From positions 26,874 to 90,873 of the forward strand of contig JAMPEB010000004.1 in the NCBI GenBank assembly GCA_023665475.1: a stretch of 64,000 nucleotides of DNA, given 5' to 3'. This DNA is from Lachnoclostridium sp. (lineage in GTDB: Bacteria > Bacillota > Clostridia > Lachnospirales > Lachnospiraceae). The notes under the pieces were generated by a model. It was not told the DNA's origin. It saw nothing but the letters and a program-made list of their open reading frames with translations, and did not search any database. Both the position numbers and the translations under genes were made by a program. This document shows, piece after piece, positions 24,603-34,345 of this stretch. Positions within the stretch are counted from its first letter, which is position 1; each line of letters starts with the position of its first letter.

Positions 24603-26661
24603 TTAGAAAGAGTCAATATCAATCATTTCCGCAAGCCTCTGTTTTCTCATATATAATATCTGTGGTATTGTTGCCAAAAGCATCAAAATTTCAAAAATAA
24701 GCACGATTGCCAGCAATACAAATATCGGATGATATCCAAAAAGGTTGTAGCGGAACGGTACATTATGATACCAAGGAATTCCGCTGCTTCCATTGGTGAT
24801 GACGGTGATACCGCTCCATATACCGGAATCAATCTGCCTTTTGATATAATCAAAAAGCATTTGGCACAAAAAGGTCGGAATCAGGGACAGGACTCCGCCA
24901 ATAAGCGGATAAAGGATGTTCTGTCTCAAAATCAGGCTTTCTATCTGCGGAAGTGACATTCCGATTGCCCGAAGCCTTGCAATCGTCTGTGAGTTAAGCT
25001 TTATTCGGCTGTAAAATTTAATCCCGACAGCAATCATTCCCAAAAATATCAATGTGAGAATCATAATATAGTAAATGGTCATGGTGTTTCCGGCATTTGT
25101 TTTCATTTTTTCTTTAATCTCAAAAGAGGAAGCAAAGGTAAGACCGTTGCAGCCGCCGATGGTTTCATAAAACAATGCATTTGCCGTTGATAACTTTTCG
25201 CTGTCCGTCACCCGAAACTTTACTTCTGTAAAGAGTCTGTCCGGCAGTCCCCAGCCTGCAAAGGTATCCGGCAGGCATAGTATGCAGGGGGCATAAACGG
25301 TATCGCTGTCTTTGCCCAATCCGCTCAATTCGCTGCAAGGCAGCAGATATTTTTGATAATGTTCTTCCTCATCCAAAACAACCACCGCCCCAATTTTTGT
25401 GTTAAAATCCTTTCTTGTTCCGAATGCAAAAGATGCATAGCGCACAGTGACCCCGGAAGAGGGGTCTTCCACATAGTTGAGATAGGCAGGCTCGGTGCAG
25501 TCAAAAGGAGATATTGAGGAAAAAGAATAATTTTCTTCCTCTGCGGAAAGCACAATATCGCTAAGGGGAATTTCATAATCATGATGATTTTCAATCAGGA
25601 ATGTATAAGGATAGGACATATTGTTCTTTTCTGCCGTAAAATCCCAATCTTTCAACCCGTTTGCCGTCAATTCATTGTTGTATTCCCTGTTTTCTTTGTC
25701 CGTGAATGCCCTAAAATAATTATAGCCGAAAAAGGCGGCGCACATGATGATACACATGATGATACACATGATGATGAGAGCAGGTCGCTCATGGAATTTG
25801 ATATGCCTGCTTATCAGTGTCTTCCATGTGCATTGTGAAAAATCGGAAAATGCCGTTCCGACAGATTTTTCTTTTCGTGGTATTTCATTCTGAAAACGGA
25901 GATGGGAGCGCTTTGTGACATTTTCCAAAGCGGTACGAGAATGGCGGCCACACTGCTTGCGCCATCTGTGTCTCAAGCGGATAGATTTCCGAGTCCGCCT
26001 GAATAAATGCGGTGATAAGGGTGCTGTCAAATAAACTCCTTCCCCTGTCAGAAATAAAAATTGCAGGCACATCATATTCTATAGCCGCGTGGGGATACCG
26101 ATAAAATCCGCCATAGACATCGGCGGAGGATGCTTCAAAAATGCCTGAAACCGTATATTCCCGTTCTTCTAATTTCTGCTGCGCCAAATCATACAAGGTC
26201 AATGTTATGTTCTGTCCCGCCATGGGAACGATTCCCAATTTTTTGGCAGTGTCCGCATCCATGGCAACTTCTTTTTCATTTTGTGGGTAGTTTCCCTGTA
26301 CACAGGTCATATGATACATTTGTGCGGACTTTTCGTCCGGAAAAGATGCCACCTTGTATTGAGGGGTTCCTTCCATGCCGACATATCCCAATTCCCGGTA
26401 AAAACCATAGGATGTGACGGCATCATTCTCCGAAACCAAAGGGATATCCGCTTCCTCAATGCCATAAAGAACCGCATCGTAATCTCCGTGCAGAGTAAGT
26501 ATGTGTTCCATCACAAAAGCTTTTTCACTTCGGATATAAAGGCATGAAAAACAAAGGGCTGCCGCCCCCAAAATGCAGACGGCAGCCAATGCCATAATTC
26601 TCTTTATATGTGTTTTCCAGTAGAGGAAGGATAATTTGGTAAGAGTAATCGTTTTTTTCAT
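24603..26661 (-). pseudogene. FtsX-like ABC permease, frame-disrupted with apparent deletion
   Basis: Two overlapping frames cover one permease. Frame one (26661 to 25885) has an N-terminal helix and a MacB-type extracytoplasmic domain, then ends at a TGA soon after sense appears to be lost (about 25930-25960). Frame two picks up meaningful coding at about 25885, with a cytoplasmic linker, a new helix, a second extracytoplasmic domain and three C-terminal helices including the FtsX pattern ARLRAIGMSLPQIESLILRQN. The three helices expected at the end of the first half are missing, so a deletion of roughly 100 or more codons with a frame change is inferred. RBS AGAGGCAG precedes ATG 26661. The ATPase gene follows intact. 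Confidence 0.7.
25741..25776 (-). repeat. 12-bp tandem repeat inside a transmembrane helix
   Basis: CACATGATGATA is repeated three times (25741-25752, 25753-25764, 25765-25776, the last with a final G). On the minus strand it encodes a repeated Ile-Ile-Met-Cys unit in the first helix of the second permease half. In-frame slippage would lengthen the helix by four residues per copy. Confidence 0.85.
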
Positions 26662-26719
26662 ATCTGCCTCTGGTTAATTAATAAAGAGATGAATACATAA
26701 AATTATTGGCTACAAGAAT

Positions 26720-26748
26720 ATAATATCTTACTTCGTGAAATTTGTCAA
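26720..26748 (-). promoter_or_regulatory. Promoter of the ABC transporter unit
   Basis: On the minus strand TTGACA (26743-26748), a 17-bp spacer and TATTAT (26720-26725), about 60 bp before the permease start. Its strength contrasts with the broken coding region. Confidence 0.75.
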
Positions 26749-26796
26749 TACCTCTTTGGAGTTTCCACAGCTACGGAAACGCAAGGAGATATGGAC

Positions 26797-26824
26797 TTGA
26801 CAAACCTTCTTGGGGCGGTATAAT
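26797..26824 (+). promoter_or_regulatory. Promoter of gtrA
   Basis: TTGACA (26797-26802), a 16-bp spacer and TATAAT (26819-26824), both perfect hexamers, 36 bp before the start codon. A GTTTCC/GGAAAC inverted repeat (26761-26780) lies just upstream. Confidence 0.85.
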
Positions 26825-26860
26825 GAAATAAGCTTGTGCCATGGCGGATTGGAGGATAAA

Positions 26861-27310
26861 ATGATAGAAAAAGGAAAAGAACTCTGGCGCAAATATGAGG
26901 AAATCATTGTCTATCTGATTGTGGGCGGTTTGACAACCGTGGTGGCATTTGCCGCAAAATTCGGCGCAAATGCCATATTGTATGACAATACCATGAACCC
27001 TACTCCCATACAGAATGCTGTGTTAAGCGCTATCAATTGGGGGGCAGGGGTTCTTTTTGCTTATCCTACCAATCGAAAGTTTGTGTTTAAAAGCAAGGAT
27101 CCCATAAGGACGGAATTTCCGAAGTTTGTGTTTTCCCGAGTGTCCACCTTCGTGCTTGATGAAGTGATTATGCAGATATTCGGACACTTTAGGGTGCATC
27201 TGGTCGTTGCAACCGTGATATCGTCGGTGCTGGTAGTGATTGGAAATTATGTGTTCAGTAAGCTTTTTGTGTTTAAAGACAAAAAGAAATCCGATAGTCC
27301 ATCCGAGTGA
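26861..27310 (+). CDS. GtrA-family membrane protein
   Basis: About 149 residues with four membrane helices, the full length of the GtrA family. The family is thought to move or help move polyprenyl-linked sugars across the membrane for surface-polymer modification. The opening YLIVGGLTTVVAF and central NWGAGVLFAYPTNRKFVFKSK are typical, as is the C-terminal NYVFSKLFVFK. GGAGG is at 26851-26855, so the start is at 26861 rather than further upstream, inside the promoter. Its stop abuts the convergent LCP gene with no gap. Confidence 0.88.
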   Translation: MIEKGKELWRKYEEIIVYLIVGGLTTVVAFAAKFGANAILYDNTMNPTPIQNAVLSAINWGAGVLFAYPTNRKFVFKSKDPIRTEFPKFVFSRVSTFVLDEVIMQIFGHFRVHLVVATVISSVLVVIGNYVFSKLFVFKDKKKSDSPSE

Positions 27311-28564
27311 CTATTTCCCATAAACATTTTCCCGGATAAACTTTTTGTTGGCGTCAAAATCCACCTCAAGCACTGCCATGCCCCTGATGTTGGCATTTTT
27401 GTAGGTTCCGTCCATAGGAATGCTGTTTTGTACAAGCTCATAAGTCAGAAGCTTGGGCGCATAGAAGCTTAACAGGTAACATTCGTTCTGAGTGAGATTA
27501 GTGGTTAAGTTAGGTAAAAGACCGTCCATCAGTTCTTTGGAATTGGTGACGGCGGCCTTGGGAAGTTTTTTGATGACGGCGGACAGCACTTTCCGCTGGC
27601 GCTCCGTCCTGCCAAAATCCGTTCCCAGATATCGGTTTCTGGTGTAAGCAAGGGCTTGGGGACCGTTTAAATGAAGCATTCCGCTTAAAGAGGTATCCAT
27701 ATAATCGGTGCCCTCCGGGCGCTTAGTCAAAATGTTGTATTCTTCCAGATAGCCGTTGACATAAGCCACTTCTTCACTGCTCAGTTCCAATTCTATGCCC
27801 TCCACTGCATCCACCAGATTGGCAAAGGCTTCAAAATTCACCAGCATATAACGGTTTACGGAAATATCCAGATTTTGTTCAATGGTTTGCATAAGAAGCC
27901 CGGCTCCGCCATAAGCATACGCCGCGTTTAGGCGGTTGCCGTCATGCCCCGGAATCTCCACATACATATCCCGGAGCAGGGAAGTCATGTAAATTTTTTT
28001 GGTTTTGGTACTGATAGATAATAAAATCATGGCATCAGAACGCCCGTCTTCTCCGTTTTGGCGGGAATCGTTGCCGATTAACAGGATATTGATTACACCG
28101 TCTTCTTTAAGGGGCGCATCGGTAATGGATTTGTTTTCGATTGCCTTATAATTCATCTTGGCATAAACGGACGCCACCAGACAATAGTGTACAAGTCCCA
28201 GTAATGCGATAAGCAGGACAATGGTAATCAGAAAGCGTTTCCACCGCATGTTTTTCTGTTTTTTTGCAGAGATTTTCTTATGACCGGAAGAGGGAGCCTT
28301 ATCCCAATCATCTCTATAATCATCCGGCAATGCTTTCGATGGTTTGCGGCGTTTTGTATTTTTGGTATTTGCCATAGTTACTTCCTCTGCGTTGTTTGTC
28401 GTTTTTGCCGCTGTCCGGCAGCCGGCAGCGGATACTGTGTCGGGAATGGTCTGCGCGCTCCTCATATCCTGCAGCTCCTGCTCCAGAAACTGTTCCAGAC
28501 CTTCTTCAATCTGTATCATTTCCTGATATTCTTTAGAATAATTTCTTTTTTCTTCCTCACCCAT
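27311..28564 (-). CDS. LytR-CpsA-Psr (LCP) family wall-polymer ligase
   Basis: 417 residues. LCP enzymes transfer undecaprenyl-linked polymers to peptidoglycan on the outer face of the membrane. About 115 charged cytoplasmic residues precede one membrane helix (roughly 117-140). The LCP domain follows, with NILLIGNDSR, GRSDAMILLSI, a SLLRDMYVEIPGHDGNRLNAAYAYGG block containing the conserved Arg and Asp, and a C-terminal TRNRYLGTDFGRTERQ block. The cytoplasmic tail is longer than in most relatives and may be a regulatory segment. RBS GGAGAGG lies 10 nt before the ATG. The upstream neighbour is an interrupted GT-C-like gene. Confidence 0.93.
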   Translation of the reverse strand: MGEEEKRNYSKEYQEMIQIEEGLEQFLEQELQDMRSAQTIPDTVSAAGCRTAAKTTNNAEEVTMANTKNTKRRKPSKALPDDYRDDWDKAPSSGHKKISAKKQKNMRWKRFLITIVLLIALLGLVHYCLVASVYAKMNYKAIENKSITDAPLKEDGVINILLIGNDSRQNGEDGRSDAMILLSISTKTKKIYMTSLLRDMYVEIPGHDGNRLNAAYAYGGAGLLMQTIEQNLDISVNRYMLVNFEAFANLVDAVEGIELELSSEEVAYVNGYLEEYNILTKRPEGTDYMDTSLSGMLHLNGPQALAYTRNRYLGTDFGRTERQRKVLSAVIKKLPKAAVTNSKELMDGLLPNLTTNLTQNECYLLSFYAPKLLTYELVQNSIPMDGTYKNANIRGMAVLEVDFDANKKFIRENVYGK

Positions 28565-28590
28565 GATGTGAATTCCTCTCCGAATATGTT

Positions 28591-30129
28591 CTATTGTACC
28601 ATAGATTTCTGCTTGTGTGACATTATTTTGGAGAGCAAATCATTCCAGCCTATACATGCAAGGGGAATCATAATAATATAATAGGGAATGACACAGTGGG
28701 AATTGGCTTCCCAGATAATACTGAACAAAAATTCACCGAGAATGCATACTTCAGGCAAGAGCATGTAGGTACTTGCCTTTGTGGCATCGCTACGCAGGAT
28801 AATATAGATGAATACTCCCCAGTATGTGATATTTTGGAGCAGTGACAGAAATGTTAAAATACCTCTGTGATGATCCATGATAAATTTGGTAATCCCCTGC
28901 GATGGCTCTTCATCCATAAGCATAACACCGTATGAATTGAAAAAAGGGTCGTTCCACTGGGTGCATATTTTGCGCTTTCAGAAGCTTAAAGCATAGACAG
29001 GTTCTTCTTTGAAGTAAGCGAATCGCTCACTGAGTTTTTCCAATGCTTTTTCGGCAGCGAGCTGTCGGTCAAAGCCTGCTTCATAATATGCGGGTACGGG
29101 ATAATTGTTGAACCATCCGGGGCAGCCTCCTTCTTCCAAAGTTCCCATTGCAATCCATGATATGGCAGGAATCCCGCCTGCGATTTCATAACCGCTGACA
29201 TGGCGGTAATGGGCTTCCAGAAGTTTTGGCAGACCAACAGGAAATATGCATAAAGTCAAGAGCGGCAGGATAAACAAAGGGCGTTTTACAATAATCAAAT
29301 GAATTGTCAGGATGATAACTGCTGCTAACAGCATTATAATAGCATTCTTTTTTAAAAGTACGGCAAGAGTTATTTCAAGCACACATAGTATGAAATATGT
29401 ACAGCGTGGGTTTTGCAGAGCTTTGATAAAATGATGCAGGAATAAAAGCGAAAAGAAGAGAGAGGGTGTATCTCCGTAAAGCATGTTTGCAAAACAGTAC
29501 AGAGGCAGCAATAGAAGCGCCGAGAGTGTCCCTATCATTTGTAAATAAACTTTATCCGTGAGATCATCCAGAAGCAGACATGCACCGAATACGATTCCGG
29601 CAGTAAACAGACAGTTGATTACCTGAATCATAAAAAAGGAATTGCTGCCGGTAAGTTTGAACAACAACTGAAGGAAGGCGACATATCCGAGCTGATGAGG
29701 GTACATATCAAGATAACCGCCGGGTGAAAGATTGATATAATTGCCGGAATTAAAATACATAGCCGCGCCGTAAACCTGAGCCTGATCTCCGTATGGAATG
29801 CGGGTTCCGTCCATAAGCATCGAAAAGGCCACAAAAAAAGCGCAGGCAGCGGCAATAAACTGAAACAGAAATTTATGCTTCTGCCAGAGGACCGCAAGGA
29901 ACGGCTTTTGCTTAACCAAAAGATTGAGCAGATATATCGTCACGCAGAAAATAAGTATAAATATAACATGAAGAAATATATTATCAGGAATTTTATATAT
30001 CGGGGCGTTGGGAGATTCCTCAGTGCCGGGCGGAAAACATGACTGAGTTACCAGCAGTGAAGATACGGCCAGAAAAGAAAATAGAACGATATGAGCATAT
30101 TTTAAAAAACGGCTGCAGAATTTTATCAT
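28591..30129 (-). pseudogene. GT-C/GT39-like membrane protein gene with an in-frame TGA
   Basis: The first part (30129 to 28978, 383 residues) has about nine helices and an extracytoplasmic loop with GDQAQVYGAAMYF and PGGYLDMYPHQLGYVAFLQ, typical of polytopic lipid-sugar glycosyltransferase-like proteins. A TGA at 28978-28980 stops it after EPVYALSF. The same frame continues without shift through a KRKICTQWNDPFF segment into a further 110 residues with two or three helices, ending at 28591. One substitution (for example TTA to TGA) would explain this. The distal piece has no convincing start site. The LCP gene follows 26 nt later. Substrate unknown. Confidence 0.7.
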
Positions 30130-30344
30130 TAGTTATACCTCCGCATACAACGGAAACTGCTTTGCAAAGCACAAATTCTATTGTCAAGCATACATTCCCC
30201 TGTGCGTTTTGTGTATATTGTACTTTCTCATGTAATTTCACTGTTTAATATAACATAAGGATGCAGGGATTTCTATAGCCATTTTCATTTATTGTTCCAA
30301 AACAGCGAAGAATACAATAAATCGACGGAACGGAAGCAATGTTT

Positions 30345-30373
30345 TTGACAGGACAAGGCGTTTGTATTAGAAT
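30345..30373 (+). promoter_or_regulatory. Promoter of the MATE exporter gene
   Basis: TTGACA (30345-30350), a 17-bp spacer and TAGAAT (30368-30373). It rules out translation starts upstream of about 30380. Confidence 0.82.
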
Positions 30374-30422
30374 AAGTTGTGGGAATGATAATAAAGCGGA
30401 CAAGGGAGGGTATCGGGCATCC

Positions 30423-31802
30423 ATGCAGACAGGAAAGAAATACAATCAGGAACAGATATTGAGCGGAAGTCTTTGGCGTGCGGTTTTGGCATTGGCGATT
30501 CCGGTGGTTTTAAACAGTTTTTTGCAGACCATGTACAATTTAACAGATACTTTCTGGCTGGGGAAGTTGGGAACAAACCAGCTTGCAGCAATTAATCTGG
30601 TGACTCCCGTACAGAATATCATACTGAATTTCGGCAACGGAATTACGGTGGCAGGCTCTGTTTTGATTGCCCAATACATTGGCGCAGGAGAAAAAGAAAA
30701 CGCCAAGGGAATGGCGAACCAGATTTTTATGTGCGCCATGTGCTTTGCGGTGGGATGCTCCTTAATCTGCTTTCTGGCGACGCCGGGGATTGTAAAGTGG
30801 CTGGGGGCGGACAGTGATATTTATAATCATGCGGTGACTTATCTTTGTATCGTGATATGGGATATGCTCTTTTTGTTTATGGTCAATTTGTTTTCTGCCG
30901 TTCATCAGGCGCAGGGAGATACGGTGAGCCCACTGTTTTTAAATCTGGGCGGCATTGCGCTCAATATGATTCTGGACCCGCTTCTGATGGTATGGCTGAA
31001 TCTGGGGGTGGCGGGAGCCGCTCTGGCTACGGTATTGGCAAAAGCGGTTCCGGCAATTATTGCCTTTGTCCTGCTCCTGAACCGAAAGGATGAAATTTTT
31101 CTGGATTTTCATGGTATGCGCTTTCAGGCGGAGAAACTCAAACTGATTTTGAAAATCGGTCTGCCCACCGCTTTGGGAGGAAGCACTATGCAGTTGGGAT
31201 TTTTGCTGATGAGCAGAAATGTGTTTGCCTATGGCAGCGCAGCCATGGCAGCTTATGGCATCGGCAACAAAGTAAACAGCCTGATTTCATTGCCCTCTAA
31301 TGCCATAGGTTCCGCCACGGCGACCATTGTGGGACAAAATGTGGGGGCTGAGCAAATGGAACGGGCAGAGAAAGGCTACCTCATTTCCATGTGGATTTCC
31401 GTAGTGTTTTTGTTTGTCGGAGGCATGATTTTAAGCCGGGATATGATTTCCGGAGCCATTGTCAGCATTTTTTCCGATGACGCACAGACGATTGCCATGG
31501 CGGCGGACTTTTTAAGCATTATGGCATTCTGGTGTTTTACCAACGGTGTTTATAACGCTACCTCGGGTCTGTTTCAGGGAACGGGGCACACAGAGGTGAA
31601 TATGATAGTGGATGTGACCAGACTGTGGGGTTTCCGCTTTTTGACGCTGTGGTTCTGTGAGAGCATTTTACATATGGGCGTACGCAGCGTCTGGTATTCC
31701 GTAGTGGTCAGCAACGGGATTTCCTCCCTTATTCTGTATATCCTCTATCGGAGCGGAATTTGGAAAAAGCCCAAAATGAAAAAGGAAACCGATTTTGCCT
31801 GA
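30423..31802 (+). CDS. MATE-family efflux transporter
   Basis: About 459 residues with twelve predicted helices in two bundles. MATE proteins export cationic drugs or metabolites using Na+ or H+ gradients. The N-terminal LAIPVVLNSFLQTMYNLTDTFWLGKLG and the start of the second half (KLILKIGLPTALGGSTMQLGFLLMSRNVFA) are typical of the DinF/NorM-like branch in Firmicutes. AGGGAGG lies 13 nt before ATG 30423, a long spacing; no better start is in frame downstream of the promoter. It is transcribed alone and the substrate is not predictable. Confidence 0.93.
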   Translation: MQTGKKYNQEQILSGSLWRAVLALAIPVVLNSFLQTMYNLTDTFWLGKLGTNQLAAINLVTPVQNIILNFGNGITVAGSVLIAQYIGAGEKENAKGMANQIFMCAMCFAVGCSLICFLATPGIVKWLGADSDIYNHAVTYLCIVIWDMLFLFMVNLFSAVHQAQGDTVSPLFLNLGGIALNMILDPLLMVWLNLGVAGAALATVLAKAVPAIIAFVLLLNRKDEIFLDFHGMRFQAEKLKLILKIGLPTALGGSTMQLGFLLMSRNVFAYGSAAMAAYGIGNKVNSLISLPSNAIGSATATIVGQNVGAEQMERAEKGYLISMWISVVFLFVGGMILSRDMISGAIVSIFSDDAQTIAMAADFLSIMAFWCFTNGVYNATSGLFQGTGHTEVNMIVDVTRLWGFRFLTLWFCESILHMGVRSVWYSVVVSNGISSLILYILYRSGIWKKPKMKKETDFA

Positions 31803-31843
31803 TAAAAAAGTAATTCAGACAGCCGGGGAAACGGAAAATTTAT

Positions 31844-31872
31844 TTGCTGAAAAGCAGGGAATATGCTATACT
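31844..31872 (+). promoter_or_regulatory. Promoter of the DHH-family gene
   Basis: TTGCTG (31844-31849), a 17-bp spacer and TATACT (31867-31872). Confidence 0.7.
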
Positions 31873-31927
31873 AATAAATAGAGCTTTCCAATCATTGAAA
31901 GAGAGAAGGCGCAAGGAGGGAATAGCA

Positions 31928-32848
31928 ATGAGATTAATTACACGCTCTGATTTTGACGGTCTGGCTTGCGGGGCGCTGCTTTTGGAAGCGGGCATCATAG
32001 ATAGCTGGAAGTTTGCACATCCCAAGGATTTGCAGGACGGATTGGTGGAAGTGAACGAAAATGATTGTCTGGCGAATGTGCCTTATGTGGAGGGCTGCGG
32101 TTTGTGGTTTGACCATCATTCCAGCGAGCACGAAAGGCTGGCGCTGGAGGGCAAATATAAGGGGGAGAGCCGTATTACCCCTTCCTGTGCAAGGATTATT
32201 TATGAATATTACGGTGGGAAAGAAAGATTTCCGCAGTTTGATGATATGATGATAGCAGTGGACAAGGTGGATTCCGGCAATCTGACCATTGATGAAGTCA
32301 TGAATCCTCAGGGCTGGATTCTGGTGGGATTTTTGATGGATCCCAGAACGGGTTTGGGCAGATGGAGACAGTTTTCCATTCCCAATTACAAATTGATGGA
32401 GGAGCTGATGCATGCATGCCGCACCATGAGTACGGAAGAGATTCTGGCGTTACCCGATGTGCAGGAGCGTATCGAAGTATATAAGGAACAGACAGAAAAG
32501 TTCAAAGAAATGGTAACGGAGCACACCCGGGTGGAAGGAAATGTGATTATCAGTGATTTACGGGGTGTGGATCCTATTTACACAGGCAATCGCTTTATGA
32601 TTTACAGCATGTATCCGGAGCAGAATATTTCCGCATGGATTGTCAGCGGCAAGGGCGGCTTGGGCTGTTCTGCGGCAGTAGGGTACAGTATTTTAAACAA
32701 AACCTCCGATGTCAATGTGGGAAGTCTGATGTTAAAGTACAACGGCGGCGGACACAAAAAAGTGGGTACCTGCCAGTTTACGGACGAAAATATGGAAACG
32801 GATTTGCCCAAGATGCTGGAGGAACTCTGCCAAATGGCAAATCAATAA
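31928..32848 (+). CDS. DHH-family phosphoesterase-like protein
   Basis: About 306 residues. The N-terminus has RSDFDGLACGALL and the centre has WFDHHSSEHERL, the metal-binding motifs of DHH hydrolases. The C-terminal KYNGGGHKKVGTCQF resembles the GGGHxxA motif of DHHA1 substrate-binding domains. Relatives cleave phosphodiester or phosphoanhydride bonds (nanoRNA, cyclic dinucleotides, polyphosphate); the precise substrate here is open. The usual first DxD is reduced to DFDG. AAGGAGGG at 31913-31920 precedes the ATG by 7 nt. The MBOAT gene follows after 14 bp and may be cotranscribed. Confidence 0.85.
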   Translation: MRLITRSDFDGLACGALLLEAGIIDSWKFAHPKDLQDGLVEVNENDCLANVPYVEGCGLWFDHHSSEHERLALEGKYKGESRITPSCARIIYEYYGGKERFPQFDDMMIAVDKVDSGNLTIDEVMNPQGWILVGFLMDPRTGLGRWRQFSIPNYKLMEELMHACRTMSTEEILALPDVQERIEVYKEQTEKFKEMVTEHTRVEGNVIISDLRGVDPIYTGNRFMIYSMYPEQNISAWIVSGKGGLGCSAAVGYSILNKTSDVNVGSLMLKYNGGGHKKVGTCQFTDENMETDLPKMLEELCQMANQ

Positions 32849-32862
32849 GGTGATTTACAGAT

Positions 32863-34173
32863 ATGGTTTTTAGCAGTATTATATTTTTATTTCGGTTTCT
32901 GCCAATATTTATCCTTTGTTATTTTTTGGCTCCCAAGAGGATGAAAAATGTCATCCTCTTTTTGGGTAGCCTTATTTTTTATGCATGGGGGGAACCGGTG
33001 TATGTATTCCTTATGCTGTTTTCCACTATAGTGGATTACACCCTGGGAAGACTGATCGATGCTAACAGGGGAAAGCCTGCGGCAAGAGTATTTCTGGCTA
33101 CTTCCGTTGCCGTCAGTCTGTTGCTCTTGGGAACTTTTAAGCGGCACATAGGAATCTCTTTCTATACTTTTCAGACCATGTCCTATATCATAGATGTGTA
33201 TCGGGGAGAGGTAAAGGTGCAGAAAAATCTTTTGGATTTTGGAATGTTTGTATCCCTGTTTCCCCAACTCATAGCGGGACCTATTGTAAAATATAAAACG
33301 GTGGAGGATTCTCTTCATGACCGCCCCGTAGATATCAACAAAATCAGCGGTGGCGTAAAGCGGTTTGTGACCGGTCTTGCCAAAAAGGTATTGATTGCCG
33401 ATCATGCGGGGGAGCTGTGGGAAATCATTTCTGTTATGGATTATGGCAGTATGAGCGTACTGAGCGCGTGGCTGGGGGTGTTGGCATTTGCGTTTCGAAT
33501 TTATTTTAACCTGTCGGGATATTCCGATATGGCAATCGGTTTAGGGGAAATCTTAGGCTTTCATTATCCGGAAAACTTTCATTATCCGTATCTTTCCGCG
33601 TCCGTCACGGAATTTTGGGACAGATGGTTTATTTCCCTTGGGAGCTGGTTTCGGGAGTATGTTTATAATCCTCTGGGCGGGAACCGGAAAGACCGGAAGC
33701 GGCAGGTGATGGCTATTTTGGTTGCGTGGGCGCTGATAGGGCTTTGGCACGGCGCCGCCGTCAACTATTTTATTTGGGGAGTGTGGTTTGCGGTATTTTT
33801 GATTTTAGAGAAATTGTTTTTGGGGAAAGCGCTGAACGGACTGCCTAAACTGTTTAGGTGGGTTTATACAGGTTTGGTGGTTTTGTTTGGCTGGGTGATT
33901 TTTTCCTCGGAAACCATGGCGGGCGCATGGGGTTATGTAAAGGCTATGTTTAACCTGAATCGGGGAAGTGTTCTGGATGCAAGGGGACTGTATCTGGGCG
34001 GAGAGTACCTGATTGTGTTGGTGATAGCGGCGGTGGCGTCCACTCCCGTGATAAGCGGCTGGGTACAGAAATTAAAGAGTTCTCATACAGGATATGCCAT
34101 GGCAGTCTACCGATTGGGCGAAAAGGTAATTCCGCCGGTTTTGCTGCTGCTGTCTATTGCGTATATTATTTAG
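32863..34173 (+). CDS. MBOAT-family O-acyltransferase (AlgI-like), atypical
   Basis: 436 residues, polytopic. MBOAT proteins such as AlgI and DltB pass acyl groups across the membrane for modification of surface polymers. Typical blocks are present: FYAWGEPVYVFLMLFS, ISFYTFQTMSYIIDVYRGE, LFPQLIAGPI, SGYSDMAIGLGEILGF and the GLWHGAAVNYFIWG motif with its catalytic His. Two oddities: between SLLLLGTFK and GISFYTFQ about 30 residues of the usual sequence are missing, and the conserved His of the RWHISL motif is Phe (DRWFISLGSWF). Both are seen directly; loss of activity is inference. The DHHW partner follows after a noncoding repeat. Confidence 0.88.
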   Translation: MVFSSIIFLFRFLPIFILCYFLAPKRMKNVILFLGSLIFYAWGEPVYVFLMLFSTIVDYTLGRLIDANRGKPAARVFLATSVAVSLLLLGTFKRHIGISFYTFQTMSYIIDVYRGEVKVQKNLLDFGMFVSLFPQLIAGPIVKYKTVEDSLHDRPVDINKISGGVKRFVTGLAKKVLIADHAGELWEIISVMDYGSMSVLSAWLGVLAFAFRIYFNLSGYSDMAIGLGEILGFHYPENFHYPYLSASVTEFWDRWFISLGSWFREYVYNPLGGNRKDRKRQVMAILVAWALIGLWHGAAVNYFIWGVWFAVFLILEKLFLGKALNGLPKLFRWVYTGLVVLFGWVIFSSETMAGAWGYVKAMFNLNRGSVLDARGLYLGGEYLIVLVIAAVASTPVISGWVQKLKSSHTGYAMAVYRLGEKVIPPVLLLLSIAYII

Positions 34174-34316
34174 CGTGAGAAGTACTTCTAAAGCTCATGC
34201 CAATGGGCAGTTTCGCAAAGGCGGCGTAGCCGCCTAAGAAGTACTAAATCTCACGCCGAAAAACGCCAAAAACACGGCGTTTTTCATCGCAATTTGAGAT
34301 TCCGCGGAGCGGAATC
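34173..34316 (+). repeat. Modular three-hairpin element, copy 2
   Basis: It begins at the last base of the MBOAT stop codon. Hairpin 1 pairs GCGTGAGA (34173-34180) with TCTCACGC (34249-34256), then AGTACTTCT (34181-34189) with AGAAGTACT (34237-34245), and encloses GGCGGC (34220-34225)/GCCGCC (34229-34234) and a smaller TGCC/GGCA hairpin. Hairpin 2 is GAAAAACGCC (34258-34267)/GGCGTTTTTC (34276-34285). Hairpin 3 is GATTCCGC (34298-34305)/GCGGAATC (34309-34316). The module order matches copies 1a and 1b. It separates two genes that normally lie side by side. Confidence 0.75.
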
Positions 34317-34345
34317 ATAGGAGTTAGAATGAAAAGGAGAAGCGT

